From Tethya wilhelma (taxonomy: Eukaryota; Porifera; Demospongiae; Tethyida; Tethyidae), in assembly GCA_964030475.1 (NCBI GenBank), contig CAXIPT010000002.1:6657427-6721426 (forward strand): a DNA stretch of 64,000 nucleotides, written 5' to 3'. The position numbers and the translations under genes are program-made. This document shows positions 36,051-48,100 of this stretch, piece after piece. Position 1 is the first letter of the stretch. Every line of letters starts with the position of its first letter. Under the pieces are notes generated by a model. It was not told the DNA's origin. It worked only from the letters and a program-made list of their open reading frames with translations, and did no database searches.

Positions 36051-37687
36051 AGTGTATAATTATATATAGAGAGTTAGAAGAGGTGTGGTTTCCTGTCATT
36101 AATATAAGAGTAGTTTATACTGAATGATATACTGCTTACAAAATATACACAGAGTATAAGCAAAGTTTATACTGTAGAAGTGATATATGCCACTCTTATA
36201 TTGTTAATTTAAGAGGTCTACTATAAGACATCATATAACAGTACATTTTCATTGTTATAAGACAGTAGATATACCAAGTTATAACATAATGTTTTTCATG
36301 GTGGTAGGACTGGTGCAAATTAAATTTTAATTTCTGCATTCCCAATTAATGTGCAATACAATGAAGAGACTTGTGGAATTGTTCTTTAATTGTCAGGACT
36401 GCTTTTAATTTAAATTAGCAGATTCTTTTTACTCTTTTTTTTTTCCTGTTTCAACTTGGCAATGCCTCAAAATGCATCAAATTGTATCTCAGGCAACCTA
36501 AAATCTCAAAACTCCTGTAACGAGCATCGTCCGGACTCAACATGCAAGTTTTAAGATTTGGTATAATTATGTTATAATTATTAATGAAAGGAGAACATCT
36601 ATAATGAGCGCAGTGATGGACACGTACAATTAAATTTTAATTTAAATATATCTCAGAATTTCTAGTAATGTTAACGTTACAGTACTGCAATCATGTTCTT
36701 TTTTTTAAGGACTCCTGCATGCAGGCCTGAAGATGCATCCATAGTATAATTATTATAATAGTGAATTATTATTATTATAACTATTATTTTCCCTCGATTT
36801 CATACAATTTTCTATTATACATTAAATTTGCATTAAGTTCAAAAATCATGCAGTCACGTATGATATACACTGTTTTGTATTAATTTTCAAGAAGTGAATT
36901 ACTGTTTATGCGTACGTGCACGTACAAGCACCTGCTGTCAATCTGTATGCATGCATGGATATTTCATTGTGTATAAATATTATATGGCTGAGTTTCAAAG
37001 TTGTTTATGGTATGTATATATCTAATTGTTTTATAAGAGTATATATAGCTAATATACTCTCTCTCAGGAATGGTGGAGGATTTATACTCAGAGTATGGCA
37101 ATTACATCCACCTACCCACGGATGAATTATGCACACATACACACACTGAGTGCACATGCATGCACACACATGCATCATCACATTTAACTGATATTATGCC
37201 CGGCCCGGGTCAAGTGTTCAGTGGCATAATTGTACATGTAACTCACACATGATTCTGTTGTCATCATCATAATAATTATTATTAAAATTACAGTTTAGCT
37301 CACATTAGATTTATTGTTCCTAAACTTGAAGTTAGCTAATCATTGCATTTCAGGTTTAATTTTGTCCAGTGATCTATTCTATAATTGATAGATTCGCTGC
37401 ACATGATTGTGTGCGCATGAACATGATAGACTATATTGAAGTCCCTAATTTAAATCTAGGGACAAATCCCTGCATCTGTGAAACACTGAGTCACTTACTG
37501 GCAAGAAGTTCACAAGTAATTGCGTGCACGTTTCATTTCCGTCACGTGACGTGCACGAAAACCGTATTCTAGAACCGCGGTGCACTCGGACATGTGCTGC
37601 CCTGCTCAGCTGTATCATTCTAGCTAATAGTCTATATCTGTTTTTGTGCTTGCTGTAAGAAGCTTGGACTCAGAATAATCATTAGTT
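35572..37687. other. spacer with CA microsatellite and upstream region of the giant gene
   Basis: A (CA)n tract lies at about 35979-36044. AT-rich DNA follows with no gene. The last 150 bases before the ATG at 37688 contain TCACGTGACGTGCACG (E-box/CRE-like) and may be promoter. Confidence 0.45.
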
Positions 37688-40600
37688 ATGTCTAAAAAAT
37701 CTACTGCCGAGTATAGTGCCTTGCGAGGTCATTTCGATAGTCTAGTGACTGGAATCAAGAACGATATCGAGAGTGTTGCTAGACTAGCTTTTGAGAAATG
37801 CTTGATTTCTCGTGAGGGTTTAAACAATGCAGTCAACCTACACCATGACGAGCTTTACAGAGCCACCAAACTATTGTTGAAAATTTTAGCCAGAATCCAA
37901 CAAAATTCAGCATGCTTTGATAGATTTGTGGGCATCCTCAAGAATATACCGACGCTGGAACATTTGGCTCAACAAGTGACATTTGGATATGTGACTCAAC
38001 TACAGGAAAACGAATGTCTTGCACCAACACATGGAAATGAAGGTGCATGAGCTTAATTCTTAAGTTAATCAAGTTTGTCATGCTAACCCGGCCTGACAAA
38101 CTATACAGTATGTCCGAAATCTAGCCATATCTACAGATCTAGCTAGGCTTTAGTCCATTATGTTCCGAGATCGAGAAGGAGGGAAAGAAACGTCTGGTAA
38201 CTGTAAGCCACTTTTCCCGTGGGCACTCACAGAATAAATTATATTTTAATGTTGCGACTGCCAATTAGATTCCTAGTCTGGAGTATCCAAACCCTTTACA
38301 TGCGTACTATAAATACTCGCGGGAAAAAGGGTCTGGCACGGACCCTAGACGTTTCGTGTCACCCAGGCCAGAATTCTGGCCTAGTATCACTCTGTACTTA
38401 CGTCACGTAAAAGTTAAATTCTTGTGGTTTTGAACGTTCGTGAGTTTTTGAAAGAGCAGCTTTCTATGGACAAGAATTTTGACAAACGGCTGGTTGAAAC
38501 GAGATAAAGCTCTCCTGTGTTTTGTACGATTGCTGATCAGCGTGGTGAAAAAGATCCAGTCTTTTGTCAAATTTAGGCTGAGTAAGCGCGTGGTAAGCCA
38601 CTAGGGAAGGCACTACTCTGCTAGATTTACGTAGTCTAGTAATTTTAAAGCCTAGAATAGCTAAATTTTGCCTCACTAGCTATGTATCGAGCTTCGTTTT
38701 TTGTGCTAGGACAAAGAGAGCAAGAAAAGAAATATCTGACTAATATGTGCAATTATATTTAAATTGCGTCCACGTGGGCTACTAATTGCATTCCAGAGCG
38801 ACACAAAAGGTCTAGGGTCCGTACCAGACCCTTTTTTCCATGCGTATTTATAGTGCGCGTGTAAAGGGTCTGGATACCCCAGACTATCAGATTCCTGTAT
38901 TTCATTTTAATTTTTAATTGTAATTAGTGAGATGAAATTTCCCCCTACATTGTTCTTGTCATGTATGACTAAACTGTTCACTGTTTTGTGCGTAGAAGAA
39001 AGCTGCAGCTAAGCTAAAGTCTTTGCGCCATTTAAGCAAACTTTATTTCACGTGACACGATCTCCTTACATTATGCTAATGGCATTCCACTAGCATGCAT
39101 ACAGAATGTGGCCTAGAGCTACCAGATGTTCCTTCTTGGCTTCCTCTTGGAACATCTGGCCAGCAAAACTAGGCTTTTATATAGCGACACAAATTTTTGG
39201 ACCAACTTCTACCGGAAGAAAAACACACAGATATAATGTTTTTCTTAGACATCTTTACAGCATGCCAGTCTGTCAAGTGCAATAAGGCTCAAATATAATT
39301 TGGCGTCAGTTTTCTTTTCCCAATTCGGTAACCTACACTGGTTTTCAAGGGCATGCAGCTAGCTCAATGACACTTCCTTGTTCTGTAGAAGTGTCCCAGG
39401 CATCTTCAATCTTAGACCCATCTTACTATAATAATAGCTATCAAAGAGCGCTTCAACTACGTACTCATGTAGCTAAAACTTGATCCGCCTACATATGCAT
39501 CAATTATCTACATAATTATGAGGGTATAATTTTGCTGAGGATCAAAATTAATGCTTAGTGTTTGTTATTTGGCAAAGACACATGGGAAGCATAGCTTTGT
39601 CCACGGTCCGGAACTGAGAAGCATTTGCTTCTTGGAGGTTGTTTAAGTAGCTATGACGATGGGAATTTTAATCTGTACCACAGACTATGTTCACTTTTAG
39701 ACTAGAGATCGAGGTTATCCACTTCTCGGAGGCTTCGACTATAATTCAATTTTTTATTGTAGCAATGCAAGTGTAGAACCTCTGAGAAAAGGACACTTTT
39801 CTACATGTAAATGACAAACAATCGATTTTTATTACCAAAGTGTCGATCCATTGTTTGGATCTGAGTTTGCATGTGGTTGTAGCTATAGTAGTATTCCAAA
39901 TCAGGTGAAAATGAGTCATAATAATTATGCTGATAGCATAATAGTCCCCAAACTTTTTTTTATTTGGAAGTTTTACTCCATGGGAGATCAACATCTAACA
40001 TGTGTAATGCNCGCACAAAACAGTGAACAGTTTAGTCTTATATGACAAGAACAATGTAGGGAGAAATTTCATCTCATTAATTACAATTAGAAATTAAAAT
40101 GAAATACAGGAATCTGATAGTCTGGGGTATCCAGACCCTTTACACGCGCGCTATAAATACGCACAGAAAAAAGGGTCTGGTACGGACCCTAGACCTTTTG
40201 TGTCGCTCTGGAATGCAATTAGTAGCCCACGTGGACGCAATTTAAATATAGAAGAAAGCTGCAGCTAAGCTAAAGTCTTTGCGCCATTTAAGCAAACTTT
40301 ATTTCACGTGACACGATCTCCTTACATTATGCTAATGGCATTCCACTAGCATGCATACAGAATGTGGCCTAGAGCTACCAGATGTTCCTTCTTGGCTTCC
40401 TCTTGGAACATCTGGCCAGCAAAACTAGGCTTTTATATAGCGACACAAATTTTTGGACCAACTTCTACCGGAAGAAAAACACACAGATATAATGTTTTTC
40501 TTAGACATCTTTACAGCATGCCAGTCTGTCAAGTGCAATAAGGCTCAAATATAATTTGGCGTCAGTTTTCTTTTCCCAATTCGGTAACCTACACTGGTTT

Positions 40601-42139
40601 TCAAGGGCATGCAGCTAGCTCAATGACACTTCCTTGTTCTGTAGAAGTGTCCCAGGCATCTTCAATCTTAGACCCATCTTACTATAATAATAGCTATCAA
40701 AGAGCGCTTCAACTACGTACTCATGTAGCTAAAACTTGATCCGCCTACATATGCATCAATTATCTACATAATTATGAGGGTATAATTTTGCTGAGGATCA
40801 AAATTAATGCTTAGTGTTTGTTATTTGGCAAAGACACATGGGAAGCATAGCTTTGTCCACGGTCCGGAACTGAGAAGCATTTGCTTCTTGGAGGTTGTTT
40901 AAGTAGCTATGACGATGGGAATTTTAATCTGTACCACAGACTATGTTCACTTTTAGACTAGAGATCGAGGTTATCCACTTCTCGGAGGCTTCGACTATAA
41001 TTCAATTTTTTATTGTAGCAATGCAAGTGTAGAACCTCTGAGAAAAGGACACTTTTCTACATGTAAATGACAAACAATCGATTTTTATTACCAAAGTGTC
41101 GATCCATTGTTTGGATCTGAGTTTGCATGTGGTTGTAGCTATAGTAGTATTCCAAATCAGGTGAAAATGAGTCATAATAATTATGCTGATAGCATAATAG
41201 TCCCCAAACTTTTTTTTATTTGGAAGTTTTACTCCATGGGAGATCAACATCTAACATGTGTAATGCATGACATTGTGGTTAGATAAGTTGTAGGAAGCTC
41301 TGTTCTACTGTACTATACATATGACCTTTTTGTGTCACAGTGTTTTCAAATTGTTGTTTGTTTGTTTTTGTCTTTTTTTTTTACATGATTGAGGTTTTAT
41401 AAGCTGTAACCACAAACTGCAAAAACATGATTGTTGTGAGCAGCGTTTACACAGCCTTAATTATATGACTATAATACTTATACATCTAAATACTCTAACT
41501 GTGTCATGCATGGTATTGTGGTTTACAATGAATATGATTGTAGTAAAGGTGGTACATGTTTTTGATCTATTTATCATGGTGTCTATAGATTATATAGATG
41601 CTACATGCATAGTACTATTAATTTTGTAAACTAGCAAACTAGTGTCTTCGATCACACTTCTAGCTATCGTATACCATAGGCCTAAACTGCATGCATATAC
41701 TCATTATATCTCTCAACTGAATCTGTTATGAGTATAGGTATAAAATAACAGCTCTAGTCTTACTCTCTTCTCTGCCATGAGTCACCCATGCAGGCACAAA
41801 CCGAAAATCAAGCACAAGTTAAGAGGAGAGAGCAGGCCTAAAATCACACGGGGTAGAATCAGAGGAGGTACGACACGAGTGCGCCTTTGTTGAGCTGGCA
41901 AGTCTGTTATTAATTACATTCCAATCATGTGACCACAATACTTTACAACGAGAGATAATCACGTGCACTCCACTTGCCAGCTCAGCAAAGGCGCACTCGT
42001 GTCGTACCTCCTCTGGGGTAGAATTAAGGTTGATTTTATCATGTGTGGGCATAGCAATTAATATCTCTGCTTTCTAATATTTAAGCTTTTGGCACGTGCA
42101 GAGGTTTATACAGTAATCATTTTGTTTGTTTTTGTATGT

Positions 42140-42182
<43 letters not shown>

Positions 42183-45100
42183 TGTGTGTGTGTGTGCGTG
42201 TGCGTGTGTGTGTGTGTGTGCGTGTGCGTGTGTGTGTGTGCGTGCGTGTGTGTGTGTGTGTGTGACTAAATTGTCTAAAAAGAACAGTAGCTCCATTGAC
42301 AAAATGGAAAGTACATATGTACACTCATTAATAATTGAAATTGTCTTGATTTGGCATGCATATAGAATCTTATAAAGAAATGTTTACATTGTTTCTGAGA
42401 TATGAGACTTTCGTGTATCTCTGAATGCTTACAGCTTCAAAACCGCACCCATCGATCATGCCGTGCATATAATGTGCATTCTGTGTCTCTTTACTTTTTG
42501 GAACCATTTAGATTGTGCATTTTTACTGAGATGATCTTTGCCCAGGTGCCCAGACTTGCAATGATCTTTGCCGGAATTGTGAATGTAACCTTGGAGCGTA
42601 CCAAGTACATTGCACTTAGTGTACATGCATGTACCCCAGTCTAGAAATACAGCAGATCTCGAGGCCCGGCTTAAAGTGCTAATTTTAAACTTAGATGTGT
42701 GTTGTTTGTTATCAGTGAACTGCATGCACAGCAGATGCTTGGAATCCATGAAAATTAATTTGAATTTACGTGCATCAGTGTTGTATGTACGTTTATACTA
42801 CACTGTGTATGCACAATTCAATGTTTAGTTATCATGATCTGTAGACTAAACAGTGAAGTTTGACCGTCAAAATTTTCGCCTATAACAATTATTACTCTGT
42901 ATACAACAGGAAATTTTAATGGCAAAATTTTTTGTGTTTTCATCTTGTATAGGAATTGATGAAGAATTTTTTTTTTAGAAAGCGATCTGATGCCTCTGCA
43001 TGACTACGACTCCTTTATTTGTTTGTTTGTTTGTATTTTTTTGTTTTGTTTTTTGTTTTTGCGAATATCCATCGATACCAGTGAGATGGTAGAGCAGAAA
43101 GTTGTAGTGCCGACCTGAAATGATCTCCCCAGCCCTGCCAATATCCTAGTGCCTAGTCTGCATGACATTGTAACTATATAGGCTTGAGGCTAATATGCTC
43201 AAAAATTTGAGCATTTTTCCATTTAGCACTGCCTTGAAATAACCACATTATTCCTGCAAATTTTCCTATTACTCTTTTAATTTCTATTATTATTCCTAAT
43301 TTTTGAGACTCACAACTGTAAATATAATCATTTCTGATCCAGTAGAAACACAACTGTCCTCTTTTTTTTGTGCTTCAAAGGCTTCATCGCCAGATTTATC
43401 GCTTGATTCATCAGGTAGAGTCTCCAGATCACTGCCATCCTTGTCTGAGATGACCTTTGACCCATACAGTTCGAGTTGCCACGCCCTTGCCACACCCTTT
43501 CTCGTCGTCTTTGAAGAGCGCTCTGTCTGTACAAACGATGCTAACTGTGCCTGAACTCGAACTTGAAGCCATCTGTGACTGTCCATGAGGTCTAAGGCCA
43601 TGGCTCGAGTAATTTTTCGTAATTTATCTACATTTTCTCCTGTTTATTATTTCCAAAATCAATAATTATTATTCCCCATTATGCTCAAAGGTACTATTAT
43701 TCCGGAAATTATGCCTGCACATTCGCCGCACCCCTATAATTGTAACATGAGTCTCCATCCCTATAATTATAAGAGCTAATCCAGCTAGGTACACTTCCAT
43801 TATGCATTGAGCCCTTATAAGATCCAGAAAATTCTGAGTGTGGATTCTAAATGTTTAGAATTAAAACAGTCTTGTTTAGGATCTAAATAAGTGGTTGCAC
43901 TATTAAATAATGACAAGTACAAAAAACATTAGAAATGTAATGCAAACATATCAAATCGTAAAAAAGTGAGCAAACAAGATAGGAATGGTTGTCAGATTGA
44001 GTGAGTTCATTTCACTGTGTTACATAATTATTATGTTCATATTCCAACTGAGCTCAATGAGACTGTAGACACAGGAATGAACTCGCTCAATCTGACAACC
44101 ATTCCTATCTTGTTGCTCACTTTTTTACGATTTCGCCATCCTATGTTTACATTACATTTCTATTATTTTTTGTACTTGTTAATTTGTTCTATTTTTTTGG
44201 AATATTTTTTAATAATATCAGTGGAATTTATCATGAGCAGAGAACTTGCCCACAGCCTGGGCCTAGCTAGCTATACAGTACATGCCTTCAGACAGCTGAA
44301 ACTCTGAACCCCCAGGTTGAACATGGTTTATGTCCATTATATTTGTGTCTTAAATGTTAGCTAAAGATAACTTCCTTACTGAAGAACTGAACACAGAGAA
44401 CTACAGGATAGGACAGCACTTGGGGCACTGCATGCTGCAATAGATTCCAAATAACGCGCATGCACTTGAATACGGAAAGGATTGCTTGCTAATGAATAAT
44501 GCATTATTTAGAAATTAATGGCCGCCATATGGAGAAGGCGCTTTTCGCCTTGTATCTAGCAACTCAATGAGGGACACAAAAAACCAATGGCAAAAGCGAC
44601 TGTCGCCAAAGAAACCAAGTTTGTTCGTTCAAGAATCAGCTTCTAAAAGTGAATAGTCTCTGAGAAAAGTTGAGCCAAGAGAGAAGAAGATGGCCAATTT
44701 GGAGGTTTGGCATAAATATTATTTTAGTTTGGTACTTTAGCGATGGTTTTAGGCCATGTTTTAGTGCTCATTAGAAAGAGAAAGAGCTAACTAGTAGCTT
44801 AAGAAGCCTTTTAATGCCAAGCGCTCAGTTTTTGCAAAGTTATTCGCGTGAATATTTGTATTGCGCTAATGGGCAATCCGCACCATTCCTATATATGTAC
44901 CCAGTATACTATCGTACTGGGAATAGGCGCACATCACTTGCCTATTTGTAAATTAATTAAGAGTAAATTAAATTTTGTACTGTGTCTATAAGATATTAAT
45001 TTCCTACTCTGCAATGTACCGTCCATATGTATACAAGTAGTAAAAATTTCAAAAAAATAAGTAGTGTAGGAATGGGTAGTGCGGTAAAAAGTATTGGAAC

Positions 45101-48100
45101 AAGGCATGGTCTCAATTTCGGCACATGACTACTTCATTTTTATTCTTGATTACTTATAATTATGGATTTTCAGTGTTGTGTTGCGATGATCTGCATACAA
45201 TAGTACCGTAGCTATCGCTTATGATTACTGCATTGGTTCAAATTTCTCACTACTATATTATAGCTAATCACTTGGCTACTGAAATAATGGAGTAAACTGT
45301 AAAAGACAGGTATATAACTTAAACTGGATTGCCAGCCAAGAGTTGGACATAAAAATGAAGTAGTCATGTGCCGAAATTGAGACCATGCCTTGTTCCAATA
45401 CTTTTTACCGCACTACCCATTCCTACACTACTTATTTTTTTGAAATTTTTACTACTTGTTCATTCACTTTTTCCAACACTACAGTGTGGAGACTGTCAGA
45501 GACTGGCAAGTCCCTACAAAAAGCTTGAGTAGGAGCTACATGCACTTCAGTATGCTAGAGGAAGCTAATGCGCATGCCCATAAAATGCCACGTGCAAAGA
45601 TAACGAATGACCTTTGAACTCTACCCACAAAGATGGCTGCATTGTAGTACATGAATTTATACGCTAAGTTTTAAAGCTTTCTAGTTTTTGTTTAGGCCTA
45701 TTTATGATGAAAATGAGTACCAAGGAATGTAGTACCCATGAACAAGACTTACTTTGTGCTGTCAAAGTTGGCTCAACACATTCTGGTTCTCTGGAAATGC
45801 TTTTCAAGTAAGTCAGTCAGAAAGTACGTACGTAAGTAAGTTAGATGAACAAAAATGGCACTATGGTGGCTTCCCACTAGCGCTCTCTACGAGTGCTGCA
45901 GAAAGTTTTTGTGAGTTTTAAGACTTGCATGCAGTTGGTAATCTGTCAGTGAGAGCTTCTGAGCAACTTTGAAGGTCTAGTTTTGTTTAACTAGATTTTT
46001 ATGGTGGCCAACATTTTGTATTGTGTCTATGGGACAGGCGGCCCATTCCTACTATACGTACTACCGTACGTATGATAATGTTGTCGTGCAGGTCAAGTAA
46101 CCAGTGGGCTGACTTCTGTTGCTGATTTATTGCAAGCATTCACTACTCTTGTTTTACAATGTATTCACTCTCGTCAAATCACCCCTAAAGCACTTGTCAA
46201 CGTAATACTGTGCTTTAATCTCTTTAATTCTGAATCAGATATGGATGAATTTGTAGCGCTTGTAGCTGATTGTAAAAATGATCTCAAGCAAGCCTCTTCC
46301 AATGCTTTCATTTTTGAAGTAATAAAGCCTTACATATCCTTTCTTAGCCCAGAGCTACTAGGCCATATCATTGAATTCCTGAGTACAGATAATGATCGCA
46401 GAATCTTCAAGGATTATCTTAAGTCTCTTGAAGAGTATTGCAATGTAACAGAAGCTGTATTGTCACAATGCCAGACAGATGAAGTACTTGTCAATGAGCT
46501 TGAAATGAAATTTCAATTTGTCCATATTGTTATAAGAACTCCTACAATGAATCTGGAGAGTGTTCAAAACTTACGATCTAGGTTGGCGAAAATTTTTAGA
46601 CTAAATGTTGCTGCTCTTCAGCTCAAAACTGCTGGGGAATCATCACTAGCTTGCTTATTCAAGCTTCCTAATTCTGCATGTGAGAATGTGTTTCCTTTAT
46701 CGAATGAGCAAGAGAGACAGCTAAAAGCTTTGGAAATAAGTTATCTAAAATGTGGACAATTTGTTTTCGAAAACTCTCTTCCCAAGTCTTACGAGTTAAG
46801 TGAAGAAGAGATTGAAATACCTTGCCTAGGATTTCCATTTCGTTTAGGTATGTTGTATGATTGCCGAAATGACAGAATTATTATTGGCTCTCAAATGTGT
46901 ATAGATGATATCATGCAAGAACTGGTTGAAGAATCCTCTCAGGTTAGTCACCACTGTGAAGTAATAGAGGATGATAGTCTAGAAACCAAGGCTTTGAGTT
47001 TGCAACTAACGACTCCTCTAAAGCTAAGTCTCATGTCCAATTTGGTTGAGAATCTTTCCAAGTCAGCCAAGTACTGGAATGATCGTTGTAAGTCAAAGCA
47101 TCAAGTTCGTGTCTGTCTCAAGTACACTAGTACTGTTGTGAAGAAACAACTCCCAACTAACAACCTTAGTGTACATCTGCCAAATCAAATTGTTGAGGGT
47201 GCTACCCATTTAGTGACAGGAATTCTCTATGGATTAAATGCTTACTGCCTATTTGATCACATGCTGAAAGAGAATGAGAGGTTTGAAAATGTTCATGAAA
47301 GCATGTTGGCAGCAATTAAATCACTGAGTCTGTCCAGTTCCAATTGTACTTTGGAGTCCGCCAGTTGTAAAGTGTATAGCGATGTAGAGAATCTCTCCAG
47401 CCTTCAAGAAATCATTGATCAGTTTCAAAAATGTACAGAGTCAACTGAAAAGCCTACTCTCATCCCACAAAAGGTGTGGCTTTATCCTCTAAAAAAATTG
47501 AGCAGCAAGCACAACATTATTACGAAGAAAGTTAGTATTAATCTTGTTAATCAGATACAAAGCAGGTTAGAGTACCTTCACCACACTGAGATTCTAGCCA
47601 ATGACTTGTTAAGTCATTACCGTACAACTTTTTCCAGATTTCAACATACTAAATACCGAGTGATAAAGCTCAAAGATACTGTTATAAGCTACAAAGATGA
47701 ACTACAAAAGAGTATCTCAAAGTTGATACCTTGTGTGCGTGAGGGAACAGCTGACGAAAATGAACTATCAAGGGTTGTAAAAGAAAGTTCCACTTCTCCC
47801 TTTAGATACGAATACCTCATTTCTTGGTTGGACCAAGTCCAAGAAGAAATTAGTACACTTGAAATGTTAACAAAAGATATGAGTTTTATGTCTTCTGAAG
47901 AATTTCAAGCCAACAATAATTGTGAAGAACAAGCTTCAGACTATGTGCTATGTTTTGCCTTTCATGTTGCATTGGACAATGATCAATCCCTCACCTATCT
48001 TCAAGATTATCTTCAAAATAAAGAAGTAAAGCAAAATCCTGGTGAAACAAAAAAATGGTACACAAACCTTGAGCTCATGAAGAAGATCACATCTTGTACT

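Noticed and set aside
43296..43601. 101-codon minus-strand frame with an acidic C-terminal half
   Set aside because: It lies in repeat-rich intron DNA, overlaps an equally long opposite-strand frame and shows no domain or splice context.
44690..44720. Possible first exon (ATGGCCAATTTGGAG then GTTTGG) with CCAAT-like upstream sequence
   Set aside because: The donor is weak, the peptide is five residues, and no continuation was found inside the intron.
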